Assembly: GCF_000526935.1 (NCBI RefSeq)
Contig: NZ_JAHA01000006.1
Location: 248,001-312,000, forward strand
Source of the DNA: Butyrivibrio sp. FCS014
GTDB lineage: Bacteria; Bacillota; Clostridia; Lachnospirales; Lachnospiraceae
Reading direction: 5' to 3'
Length of the DNA: 64,000 bases
The translations under genes and the position numbers were made by a program. Numbering within the stretch: the stretch's first letter is position 1; the number at the start of each line of letters is the position of its first letter. Of this stretch, positions 15,461 through 24,205 are shown in pieces. Below the pieces are notes generated by a model that had not been told where the DNA came from, searched no databases, and saw only the letters and a program-made list of their open reading frames with translations.

Positions 15461-16999
15461 ATGAATACGTATGAGAGATTGAATTCCATAACTGATGAAG
15501 GGTCTTTTGCGGCCTATGAGGACGATATCGATACCGGGAGAGTCGTTGTTGACGATGAGTACAGGGCGAAGATTGAGAGGCATCGCAAGAGATATGAATT
15601 GTATGAGGCCGTACTTACGGGAAGGGCGGCTATAGGCGGGCATGATGTCGCGATCGGCATAATGGATGCCCGTTTTTTGCGTGCAAGTATGGGCTATTAT
15701 GTGGGGGAGAAGATCACGAGGCTCTTTGAGCATGCTACGAAGGAGAGGCTCCCGGTTGTGCTGTTCTGTGCTTCGGGAGGCGCGAGAGTTCAGGAGGGGA
15801 TGGCATCTCTTTTGCAGATGCAGAAGACCTCTCAGGCCTGTGTCAGACATGGGAAGGAGGGACTTCTTTATATTTCGGTCCTCACCAATCCCACCTTTGG
15901 AGGCGTGACTGCAAGCTTTGCTACTTTGGCGGACATCATTATTGCCGAGGAGGGCGCACTTATTGGCTTTGCGGGGCAGAGAGTAATTGAGCAGACCACC
16001 GGAGAGAAGCTCCCTGAGGGCTTTCAGACTGCCCGCTTCCACAAGGAGCATGGGTTCGTGGATGAGGTGGTATCAAATCTAAGGATGAGGGATTACCTTA
16101 CAAATCTTCTTGATGTTTTTGGAAAGGCCGGACGAAGGAATGCAGCTAAAAAGCCGGCTGCCGGTGGCGGATATCACCTGGCTAATCCATCCGAGGATCC
16201 GGAGGCCTATGCCTTCAGCGAAGCCTGGAAGAATGTCAAGCTTGCAAGGAAGATCACAAGGCCCACGGCACTTGAGTATATGTGCAAGCTTTTTACCGAC
16301 TTTACACAGCTTCATGGAGACAGAGTTTCAGGAGATGACCCTGCGGTGGTTGGCGGAATCGGCTTCTTTAAGGGAAGACCTGTGATCTCCATAGGTCAGC
16401 AGAAGGGCAAACAGGATATTCAGGAGGCTATTCGAAGAAACTGGGGAATGGCATCTCCTTCAGGTCATCACAAAGCCATAAGGCTCATGAAGCTTGCGGA
16501 GAAATTCGATATTCCCGTGGTATTCTTTGTAGATACCATGGGTGCAGCCTGCGGAAGAGGCGCAGAAGAAATGGGGCAGGCGGATATCATCGCAAAGATG
16601 CTGGGATGCGCATCGGAGCTTAAGACCCTCACTCTTTCCGTGATCGTGGGAGAGGCGGGAAGCGGCGGAGCCCTGGCCTTTGCCATCGCCAACGAGGTGT
16701 GGATGCTGGAGCACTCCGTGTACTCTGTCATTACTCCTGAGGGCTACGCCAGCATAGTCTGGAAGGACAGCGAGAAGAAAAAGGAGGCTGCCGATGCCAT
16801 GGGCATGTGCGCGTCCTCACTTTATGAGAAGAAGGTCATAGACAGGATAATTCCCGAGCCGGAACCTGTTACCGCAGACAATCTTGATGAGATCTGCAAT
16901 CAGATGTCCGCGGAGCTTGAAGACTTTTTTGACAGATATGGGCATTTGTCCCGGGAGGAGATAGTGGAGAGAAGATATGACAAATTCAGAAGCTACTAG
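15461..16999 (+). CDS. accDA: Fused acetyl-CoA carboxylase carboxyltransferase (beta-alpha)
   Basis: A 512-residue protein joining both carboxyltransferase subunits, which move CO2 from carboxybiotin to acetyl-CoA to make malonyl-CoA. The beta (AccD-like) half, about 1-225, shows ASGGARVQEGMASLLQMQKT, LTNPTFGGVTASFA and GFAGQRVIEQTTGEKLP. The alpha (AccA-like) half, about 236-512, shows HGDRVSGDDPAVVGGIGFF, GMASPSGHHKAIRLMKLAEK and GEAGSGGALA. The CxxC zinc ribbon that normally opens AccD is missing. I chose ATG 15461; upstream in-frame codons lie in the palindrome. The gene overlaps the thioesterase by 23 bp, so it probably supplies malonyl-CoA to the synthase encoded downstream. Biotin carrier and biotin carboxylase genes are not in the window. 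Confidence 0.9.
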   Translation: MNTYERLNSITDEGSFAAYEDDIDTGRVVVDDEYRAKIERHRKRYELYEAVLTGRAAIGGHDVAIGIMDARFLRASMGYYVGEKITRLFEHATKERLPVVLFCASGGARVQEGMASLLQMQKTSQACVRHGKEGLLYISVLTNPTFGGVTASFATLADIIIAEEGALIGFAGQRVIEQTTGEKLPEGFQTARFHKEHGFVDEVVSNLRMRDYLTNLLDVFGKAGRRNAAKKPAAGGGYHLANPSEDPEAYAFSEAWKNVKLARKITRPTALEYMCKLFTDFTQLHGDRVSGDDPAVVGGIGFFKGRPVISIGQQKGKQDIQEAIRRNWGMASPSGHHKAIRLMKLAEKFDIPVVFFVDTMGAACGRGAEEMGQADIIAKMLGCASELKTLTLSVIVGEAGSGGALAFAIANEVWMLEHSVYSVITPEGYASIVWKDSEKKKEAADAMGMCASSLYEKKVIDRIIPEPEPVTADNLDEICNQMSAELEDFFDRYGHLSREEIVERRYDKFRSY

Positions 17000-17675
17000 A
17001 AAACCTGCCGTGGTACTGGTGCCCCACGCGGGAGGGGATGGGCTCTCCTACGGCCGGATGATCAAGAGACTCTCGGAAGATGGCGATGTCTTTTTTTACG
17101 AGATGGCAGGACACGGGAAAAGAGCCGGCGAAGACTTTTACGGCAGCTACGAGGAGGTACTTTCGGATCTTGTTTCCTTTATCAGGGAAAAGACCGCGGA
17201 CTGCGGCCCCTACCTTCTTTGCGGCGTAAGCATGGGGGCATTTCTTTGCGACAATGCCTATGAGAGGCTTGAAAAGGAAGGGGACAGGCTCCCGGGCCAC
17301 GTCATCTATGCAGCCGTTGATCCCGCAAGGAGCGCATCGGAATATGACATCCGACAGGTGGAGGAAAAGAGCTCCAATCTTGAGCTTTTAACCTTAGACA
17401 ATTCCTACAGCCAGTATCTTAAGACGATCCTTGAAAAGGACCTTGAGCTGATGATAAAGGAAAAGGCCGGATTCAAGGCCCGGCTTAAGTGCCCCCTATC
17501 CCACTTTATGGGGAAGGAGGACAGTCTCCTTGGAAGATCGGTCTATGACTGGTCAGCGTATGCGGCCATGGGCGCAAGGGAGTATCTGTTTGACGGCCCG
17601 CATCTATTTATGACTTCCAACGATAACGTTATAAACACAATTATAAGGATACGAGACAGTTTGCAGGAGAGATGA
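16977..17675 (+). CDS. Type II thioesterase (alpha/beta hydrolase)
   Basis: A 232-residue alpha/beta hydrolase of the external thioesterase group that accompanies polyketide and nonribosomal peptide synthases and removes wrong or stalled acyl groups from carrier domains. The nucleophile is Ser85 in GVSMG and the catalytic His is His209 in DGPHLFM. The N-terminal VLVPHAGGDGLSYGRMIKRL matches the family pattern with its oxyanion region. It overlaps the carboxyltransferase gene by 23 bp and ends 1 bp before the transacylase gene, so it is translationally coupled within the operon. A product-release role is also possible, because the megasynthase has no thioesterase domain, though the aminoketone synthase domain would release by itself. 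Confidence 0.86.
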   Translation: MTNSEATRKPAVVLVPHAGGDGLSYGRMIKRLSEDGDVFFYEMAGHGKRAGEDFYGSYEEVLSDLVSFIREKTADCGPYLLCGVSMGAFLCDNAYERLEKEGDRLPGHVIYAAVDPARSASEYDIRQVEEKSSNLELLTLDNSYSQYLKTILEKDLELMIKEKAGFKARLKCPLSHFMGKEDSLLGRSVYDWSAYAAMGAREYLFDGPHLFMTSNDNVINTIIRIRDSLQER

Positions 17676-17676
17676 G

Positions 17677-18543
17677 ATGGGTAAAAAGACATATGTTTTT
17701 CCCGGACAGGGAAAGAAATTCGGAAGGGCAGAGCTGGAGCTGCTTGCCCGCAATCAGAAAGAACTTAAGATGGCCGATGAGATTCTTGGCTTTTCCGTTA
17801 CAGATATTATAAAGGACAGGCCTGAGGATACCGGGAAGACCGAATATGCGCAGCCTATAGGGTATCTTACCTCCTGCCTGTATTACAGGGAACTGACAGA
17901 TAAAGAGGGGACTCCCGACTTTGTAATAGGCCACAGCCTCGGAGAGCTCTGCGCCCTTACAGCAGGCGGATACATGGACCTTGAAAAGGGTCTTGATCTT
18001 GTTAGGCAAAGAGGCCGGATAATGGCCACGGCTGACGGCGGATCAATGCTGGCGGTCATGGGAAGAAACTTCGATGAGATAATGGAGGCCATAAGGGCCG
18101 TGGCATCTGACGAGATAGATATTGCCAACTACAATTCTCCTTTCCAGATCGTGATCTCCGGACCGGAAGAGCCGATTGCAGAGGCAGAAAAGAAAATTGC
18201 GGAAAAAGGCCTTAGGACCGTAAAGCTCAAGGTCAGCGGTGCCTTCCACTCAAGATATATGAAGACTGCCTGCGACGAGTTTAAGAAGATTATTTCAGAC
18301 TTCTCTTTTGACAAAGGAAATGAAGTAAAGGTCATGTCATCGGTTGAGCCTTTGCTGTATCAGGAAAATGTTCCGGCAATACTTGGAGAACAGATAGTAA
18401 AGCCGGTCAGATGGATTGAGAGTATTGAGAGCCTTATTGACATGGACAGCTACGATTTTGTCCAGGTTGATGGCGGACACACAATGATAGATATGATAGA
18501 CAACATCAAATTCGCAAGAGCGCTGAGAGGGAGACAGGGATGA
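17677..18543 (+). CDS. Malonyl-CoA:ACP transacylase (free-standing AT)
   Basis: A 288-residue FabD-like acyltransferase that loads malonyl groups onto carrier domains. Motifs are VFPGQG near the N-terminus, the nucleophile Ser87 in GHSLGE, SGAFHS with catalytic His191 (the FH pair typical of malonyl specificity), and a C-terminal VDGGHTM segment. It starts 1 bp after the thioesterase and overlaps the megasynthase by the ATGA at 18540. The megasynthase contains no AT domain, so this enzyme is the obvious in-trans malonyl loader. It could in principle also serve fatty acid synthesis, but the coupling to the synthase gene argues for a dedicated role. Confidence 0.92.
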   Translation: MGKKTYVFPGQGKKFGRAELELLARNQKELKMADEILGFSVTDIIKDRPEDTGKTEYAQPIGYLTSCLYYRELTDKEGTPDFVIGHSLGELCALTAGGYMDLEKGLDLVRQRGRIMATADGGSMLAVMGRNFDEIMEAIRAVASDEIDIANYNSPFQIVISGPEEPIAEAEKKIAEKGLRTVKLKVSGAFHSRYMKTACDEFKKIISDFSFDKGNEVKVMSSVEPLLYQENVPAILGEQIVKPVRWIESIESLIDMDSYDFVQVDGGHTMIDMIDNIKFARALRGRQG

Positions 18544-21500
18544 TAGTAAGAGATCTACTGATAAACAGAGCCGGCGAGGATAAGCAGTACAACCTGTACC
18601 TTGCGGAGAACGATATAAACATGAGCTATAGAGAGCTCTTTTGCCACGCCTCTGCGGTCGCAAAAAGCTACACACAGGCGGGGATCGGAAAGGGTGATCT
18701 CATACTGATCCAGGCCGTTGAGCCTTTGTATACCTTCATGGGCTTCTGGGGAGCGATACTTATAGGGGCGGTTCCGGCTCTTTACCCTATAAATGCTGAT
18801 ATCAAGCAGCATATTCCTGCCCTTGCCGGACTTTGCCAGCAGTTTGGGATCAAGTACATATACTCGGACATGATGCTGGGGGCTGCCCTGTCACAGGCCA
18901 TGAGCCAGACCGTCATCATCCCTTCGGAGTATGAGGATAAGAGCGGCGAAATGCCGGATCTTACGGCCTTTGACGACATCAAGATAACTGAGGAGGATAC
19001 GGCGGTTCTGCAGTTTTCATCGGGCTCTACCGGAAACCCCAAGGGCGTTCTTCTTTCCAATAAAAACGTTGTGGCCAATGCCTTTGCTACCGCAGGAAGG
19101 ATAGACCTGGGGCACGATGATAACGTATTTAACTGGCTTCCGCTGTCCCATGACTTTGCTATCCTTGCAATGCATATGTGTCCCATCGCCCTTGGCTGCG
19201 ATCAGATCTGCATGAAACCCACCACGTTCCTGAGGACCCCTTCAATCTGGGCAAAGACCGTAACAAGCCGCGGTGCTACTTTTTCACCCATGCCCAACTT
19301 TGCCATGAACCTTATCATGAAGACTTTTAACGAGAAGGACTATGAGGGCGTTGATTTTAGCAGCTTTAAGGGAGCAGTGAGCGCCGGAGAAGGCATATCC
19401 GCCGGAAGCTGTGAGATGTTCTGGAAGACCCTCTCTCCCTACGGTTTTAAGGAGAGCGCCGTCATTCCCGCCTACGGTCTTGCTGAGGCCACAGTTACCG
19501 TATCTCTCGGCCACCCCAAGGAGGAGCGCCAGACCATCTACGTAGCTGCGGATGCCGCCATTGGAGACAGGATTCTGGGAAAAGAGAAGGCGGAAGGCGC
19601 CAGACTCATCATGGGATGCGGACGTCTTATCAGCTGCAACGAAGTATTTATCTGCGACGATGACTACAACGTCCTTGAGGACGGATACATAGGAAATATC
19701 ATGGTCCACGGCGACAACGTCACCGCAGGCTATTACAAAAATCCCGAGGCCACCAAGGGCATCCTTCGCCCGAACGGTGACCTTGATACCGGGGATATCG
19801 GATTTATGTATAACGGTGAGATCTTCATCAGCGGACGCCGCAAGGAGATGATCATCGTAAACGGAAGAAACTATTTTTCCGCCGACATCGAGATGGCGGT
19901 AAGAAGCAGTGTGGAAGCCTTAAGAGAGCGTCCTATTGCTGCCTTCCAGGTCCACGACGAAGCAACGGACACAGAGAAGCTCTACATCGCCGTTGAGAGC
20001 CAGGATCCGTCAGAGGAAGCTCTTTCTGCGGAAGTTCATAATGCTGTTCTTAAAAAGCTCCACATTCCCTGCGAGAAGGTGGTGTTCCTTCCCGAGCTTC
20101 CAAAGACCGCCAGCGGTAAAGTCAGATACTACCTTCTTACCAGAAAATATGAGGATGAGAAGAATGACTTAAAGAACAGGCTCATTGCCATCATTTCCGA
20201 TTCAATGGAAGAGAAGCTTACAGAGGCCGACTACGACAGGCCCTTCGCGGAGCTTGGCATCGATTCCATCGGCATCGAGAAGATGTTCAGCGATATCGAG
20301 AAGGAGTTCGGAGTTTCCCTGTCTGTGGACATTCTCTGGAGCTATCCCACACTTAATAAGCTCATGGGCTATCTTAAGGACAAGGTAAAAGAGGCAGCTA
20401 AGGCGCCTTTGGTTGTTAGGGAAAAGGCTGACGATAAGAAGCGCGGAGCAGAAGGCTCTTTTGACGGGGATATTGCTGTTGTGTCCATGGCCTGCCACTT
20501 CCCGGGAGAGAGCGACAGCCCTGCAAAGTTCTGGGAGATGCTGGAATCCGGCACAGATGCCATTGATTACCCCGATGATGAGAGGGTAAGGCTTACCGGG
20601 GATGAGGACCTTGGAAGGCTTAAGGCCGGCTATATCAGGGACATCGACAAGTTTGACTGCAGAAAGTACGGTATAACCCCCAAGGAGGCCATCAAAATGG
20701 ATCCTCAGCAGAGGATACTTTTGAGGACGGTTTCGGAGCTTATGCTGGACAGCGGAAGGACCGAGGCGGACTTTGACGGCAGCAGCACGGGAGTTTACAT
20801 CGGCCTGTCCAATCATGACTACGCTTCCCTTTTCGGGGAGGAGGACAAGGACCTGTACTTCAGCACAGGCAATTCCACAAGCATCATAGCCAACAGGCTT
20901 TCCTATATCTTTAACTTAAACGGACCCAGCATCGCCATTGATACGGCCTGCTCATCTTCACTGGTGGCGGTTCATATGGGCGCAAACGCCATTAGAAACG
21001 GCGAGTGCACTCAGGCCATCTGCGGCGGCGTTAACATTCTTCTGGAGCCGGCAATTTCCAGGGCATTTGAAAACGCCAACATGCTCTCACCTGACTCCAA
21101 GTGCAAGACCTGCGACGAGTCCGCCAACGGCTATGTAAGAGGCGAGGGCTGCGGAGTTGTACTTCTCAAGAAATATTCCGACGCCGTTAAGGACGGGGAC
21201 AGGATCTATGCTGTAATTGCGGGCTCTGCGGTGAACCAGGATGCCAGAAGCAACGGCCTTACCGCGCCAAACGGAAAGGCACAGGAGGAGGTTATCGGCA
21301 AGGCCCTCTCAAGGGCAAACCTTCGTCCCGGGGATGTCGATTATATCGAGCTTCACGGCACCGGCACCAAGCTTGGCGACCCCATTGAGCTTAATTCCAT
21401 CGGCGCTGTCTTTGGCCAGGATCTTGAGAAGTCGGGAAAAGAGCTGTATGTAGGCTCTGTTAAGACCAATATCGGCCACCTTGAGTCTGCGGCAGGTATC

Positions 21501-23585
21501 GCAGGCTTCATCAAGGCTGCGCTGGTACTTTCGAAGGGTCAGATTCCCAAGAGCCTTAACTATGTGAAGAAGAATCCCTATATCAAGACCGTTGATAATA
21601 TCAGGGTTGCGGATAAACTTACAGACCTTGGAAAAGAGGACGGAAAGGCCCCTGCCGTTGCGGGAGTGAGCTCCTTTGGATTTGGCGGTACCAACTGCCA
21701 TGTGATACTAAAGTCCGCCGGGCAGCAGGATATCTCGGTGCTCAACGCGGAAGTTGAAAAGGGCGAGAGCTACTTTATAACGCCTGCAAAGAGGAGCGCC
21801 GGCGCAGGTGCGGGCGGCGCAGCTATGGGCGGCGCAGCTACTGGCGGATTTGCCGGCGAAGGGGCAGGCGGTGCAGTAACTTACGGCGCGGCTATGGGCG
21901 ACGCAAGTGCGGCAGGTCATGGCGCAGGTGCAGGCGGCGCAGCTGCAAGCATCAGGGATATTGTCTGCAGCGCCCTGTCAAAGGTGACGGCTTATCCAGT
22001 GGACACTCTTCATGACGAGGACAAGCTTCAGCTTGACCTTGGCATCGATTCGATCATGATGACGGAGCTGGTAACTGACCTCACAGCCACATTCTCTTTT
22101 GACAAGGATCAGATAAAGGGGCTCATTGCGGCAGCTTCAGGAGAGGAGACCACCATCAGCGATCTGGTGGATATTATAGAAAAGGCAGGCGGAGTGGCCG
22201 GGGAGGCTGCTTCCGGAATAGTTGTGCCGCCGAATCTTGCCATAGCCGAGAAGGTTGCCGTGGGGACCGCAAAGGTAGTCAGAAAGATGGCTCCGGATCA
22301 GGAGGCAGCGCCGTTCGGGGAAGCTTTGTCAGCAGCGAAGTCAGACTCCTCCGTAGAAGCGGCGTCCTCTAAAGCGGTGGCAGAATCCTCCGGAGAGGTG
22401 GCCCAGGAGAGCAGCATTTCTGAATTTGCTGAATACAAGGCAATCCATCAAAGACTTGAGAATGTCGCCGGAAATAACCCTTACTATAAGGTAAACTACG
22501 CTGTTCCCAGGGACATCATAAAGACTGACGACGGCGATAAGATCAATTATTCAACCTACAACTATGTGGGACTTAACGGAAACAAGGAGGTCATAAAGGC
22601 AGCCCAGGATGCCGTGGAGAAGTATGGAACCTCCGTATCAGGAAGCCGCATGATCTCGGGTGAGATAGACCTTCACAGGAAGCTTGAGAATGCCATTACG
22701 GAGTTCCTTGGAACTGAGGACACCATTGTCTACATCGGCGGCTACACCACCAATGTCAGCGCCATTAGCACCGTTGTATCCACCGAGGACCTCATCCTCC
22801 ACGACAGCCTCTCTCACAACAGTATCATCACAGGCTGCAGGCTCTCCGGGGCAAAGCGCATGAGCTTCAAGCACAACGACATGGCATCTCTCGAGGACGC
22901 CCTTAAGAGAGTACGGAAATACTACAGGCGCGTGCTCATCGTGGTTGAGGGGGTTTACAGCATGGATGGAGACATCTGTAACCTTCCCGAGCTCATCAGA
23001 CTTAAAAAGCAGTACGGAGCTCTTTTGATGGTGGATGAAGCTCATTCCCTCGGAACCATAGGCGATTGCGGAAGAGGCGTCGGAAGCTACTTTGGCGTTG
23101 ACAGAAAGGACGTTGACCTGTGGATGGGAACCATGAGTAAGTCCCTGGCCAGCTGCGGCGGATACATCTCAGGTTCCAAAGAGATAGTGGAGCTTTTGAA
23201 GTATACTTCGGACGGTTTCATGTTCAGCGTTGGAATATCACCCTCCAATGCAGGAGCGGCGCTGGGAGCTTTGAACATCTTAAAGAGCACTCCCGAGCTT
23301 GTTAAGAAGCTTGAGCACAACAGCAAATATTTCCTGAATCTTATGAAGGAGAAGGGACTTGATACAGGCCTTGCGGAAGGCACTGCGGTAGTTCCCTGCA
23401 TCATCAAGGATTCCAACAAGTGCATGGAGATCTCCCAGAAGCTGTATAGGAAGGGAATCAATGTAATGCCCATCGTATACCCTGCTGTTTCCGAGGAGGA
23501 GGCAAGACTTAGGTTCTTCATCTCCAGCGAGCACACCGAGGAAGAGATGAGATACACCGTGGATGTACTTTCGAGAATGCTGTAG
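18540..23585 (+). CDS. Hybrid megasynthase: FAAL-ACP-KS-ACP-aminoketone synthase
   Basis: A 1681-residue assembly line. Domains: fatty acyl-AMP ligase (about 1-540; core SSGSTGNPKG at 160, AYGLAEATVTVS); ACP1 (about 545-620; phosphopantetheine Ser576 in LGIDSIG); ketosynthase (about 640-1075; Cys804 in DTACSSSL, His939 in HGTGTKLGDP, His980 in NIGHLES); a Gly/Ala-rich linker (about 1087-1140); ACP2 (about 1140-1215; Ser1171 in LGIDSIM); linker; PLP-dependent aminoketone synthase of the AONS family (about 1310-1681; Asp1499 in DEAHSLG, PLP Lys1534 in MSKSLASCGG). No AT, ketoreductase, dehydratase or thioesterase is present. Expected chemistry: activate an acid, extend it once with malonate, then condense the beta-ketoacyl-ACP with an amino acid, losing CO2. 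All catalytic residues checked are intact. The product is inferred, not known. Confidence 0.93.
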   Translation: MIVRDLLINRAGEDKQYNLYLAENDINMSYRELFCHASAVAKSYTQAGIGKGDLILIQAVEPLYTFMGFWGAILIGAVPALYPINADIKQHIPALAGLCQQFGIKYIYSDMMLGAALSQAMSQTVIIPSEYEDKSGEMPDLTAFDDIKITEEDTAVLQFSSGSTGNPKGVLLSNKNVVANAFATAGRIDLGHDDNVFNWLPLSHDFAILAMHMCPIALGCDQICMKPTTFLRTPSIWAKTVTSRGATFSPMPNFAMNLIMKTFNEKDYEGVDFSSFKGAVSAGEGISAGSCEMFWKTLSPYGFKESAVIPAYGLAEATVTVSLGHPKEERQTIYVAADAAIGDRILGKEKAEGARLIMGCGRLISCNEVFICDDDYNVLEDGYIGNIMVHGDNVTAGYYKNPEATKGILRPNGDLDTGDIGFMYNGEIFISGRRKEMIIVNGRNYFSADIEMAVRSSVEALRERPIAAFQVHDEATDTEKLYIAVESQDPSEEALSAEVHNAVLKKLHIPCEKVVFLPELPKTASGKVRYYLLTRKYEDEKNDLKNRLIAIISDSMEEKLTEADYDRPFAELGIDSIGIEKMFSDIEKEFGVSLSVDILWSYPTLNKLMGYLKDKVKEAAKAPLVVREKADDKKRGAEGSFDGDIAVVSMACHFPGESDSPAKFWEMLESGTDAIDYPDDERVRLTGDEDLGRLKAGYIRDIDKFDCRKYGITPKEAIKMDPQQRILLRTVSELMLDSGRTEADFDGSSTGVYIGLSNHDYASLFGEEDKDLYFSTGNSTSIIANRLSYIFNLNGPSIAIDTACSSSLVAVHMGANAIRNGECTQAICGGVNILLEPAISRAFENANMLSPDSKCKTCDESANGYVRGEGCGVVLLKKYSDAVKDGDRIYAVIAGSAVNQDARSNGLTAPNGKAQEEVIGKALSRANLRPGDVDYIELHGTGTKLGDPIELNSIGAVFGQDLEKSGKELYVGSVKTNIGHLESAAGIAGFIKAALVLSKGQIPKSLNYVKKNPYIKTVDNIRVADKLTDLGKEDGKAPAVAGVSSFGFGGTNCHVILKSAGQQDISVLNAEVEKGESYFITPAKRSAGAGAGGAAMGGAATGGFAGEGAGGAVTYGAAMGDASAAGHGAGAGGAAASIRDIVCSALSKVTAYPVDTLHDEDKLQLDLGIDSIMMTELVTDLTATFSFDKDQIKGLIAAASGEETTISDLVDIIEKAGGVAGEAASGIVVPPNLAIAEKVAVGTAKVVRKMAPDQEAAPFGEALSAAKSDSSVEAASSKAVAESSGEVAQESSISEFAEYKAIHQRLENVAGNNPYYKVNYAVPRDIIKTDDGDKINYSTYNYVGLNGNKEVIKAAQDAVEKYGTSVSGSRMISGEIDLHRKLENAITEFLGTEDTIVYIGGYTTNVSAISTVVSTEDLILHDSLSHNSIITGCRLSGAKRMSFKHNDMASLEDALKRVRKYYRRVLIVVEGVYSMDGDICNLPELIRLKKQYGALLMVDEAHSLGTIGDCGRGVGSYFGVDRKDVDLWMGTMSKSLASCGGYISGSKEIVELLKYTSDGFMFSVGISPSNAGAALGALNILKSTPELVKKLEHNSKYFLNLMKEKGLDTGLAEGTAVVPCIIKDSNKCMEISQKLYRKGINVMPIVYPAVSEEEARLRFFISSEHTEEEMRYTVDVLSRML

Positions 23586-23618
23586 TTCTGCTGGCATATA
23601 CAAGCGATAGCGAAGAGT

Positions 23619-23992
23619 CTGTTGGACTTGTGACTTTTATTGATTACAACAGGGATTTTTAATTTGGAGTTCCCTGTTGGAAATACCAGATTGGACAATT
23701 CCAACAGGAGGATAATGCTGATGACTCTGTTGGAAATGCTAATATTATCAATTTCAACAGTGAGAAAACTGTGCAATATCCTGTTGGAAATCATGAAATC
23801 AAGATTTCAACAGGCGCAAATAGATACGTTTATCTGTTGAGAATAGTGAATATGGAAAATTCAACAGGGAGATACTGCTAAAATTCCCTGTTGAAAAACG
23901 TGAATAGCGCAAATCCAACAGGGAATGCAAAGAAAATGCACTGTTGAAATCAAGAGAAATAAGTAAATCAACAGAAATAAGTAAATCAACAG
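23619..23992. repeat. Array of alternating inverted 7-bp half-sites every ~27 bp
   Basis: Fourteen half-sites CTGTTGG/A and its inverse CCAACAG/TCAACAG alternate with starts at 23619, 23646, 23674, 23701, 23727, 23754, 23781, 23807, 23834, 23861, 23888, 23915, 23941 and 23968. The spacing is always 26-28 bp. An extra TCAACAG at 23986 comes from an 18-bp tandem duplication. The roughly 20-bp segments between half-sites are AT-rich and differ from each other. Because orientation alternates at constant spacing, each half-site can pair with the one before or after it. There is no CRISPR-like direct repeat. Open frames read through this block on either strand are not credible genes. Function unknown. 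Confidence 0.85.
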
Positions 23993-24205
23993 TGAGATAT
24001 AGATTAAGCATGGCACAATAGAAAAGGAGAATCGATAACATCAACAAAAGGCTGCTTTTTAAAGAGTCTATCTATCGAAGCCGTAAGAGCTTTGATAAAA
24101 TATACAATGAGTTCACAGATGTTAAGGCATAGGAATTAGATTTTGCTGAATCGAGCTGGGACTATCAAAGAAGCCCTGAATCTTGACTTAGGAGGGAGAT
24201 TTTAC
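23993..24205 (+). other. Intergenic stretch with possible coding remnant
   Basis: Together with the array this completes the 620-bp gap between the megasynthase and dtd. An open frame at 24036-24131 reads INKRLLFKESIYRSRK and on to a TAG stop, behind AAGGAG at 24024, but it has no ATG, GTG or TTG start. It may be the tail of a decayed gene. The dtd ribosome binding site lies at the end of the stretch. No clear promoter or terminator is seen. Confidence 0.35.

Noticed and set aside
18540..23585. Ordinary fatty acid or biotin synthesis gene
   Set aside because: The AONS-like domain is fused to FAAL, KS and two ACPs and lies with a thioesterase and a free AT, which fits secondary metabolism rather than biotin synthesis.
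23619..23992. CRISPR array
   Set aside because: There is no direct repeat of 23 bp or more. The conserved elements are 7-bp half-sites that alternate in orientation, and no cas gene is nearby.
23640..24047. Open frames on both strands in the half-site array
   Set aside because: They are low-complexity readings of the repeat with no ribosome binding site.
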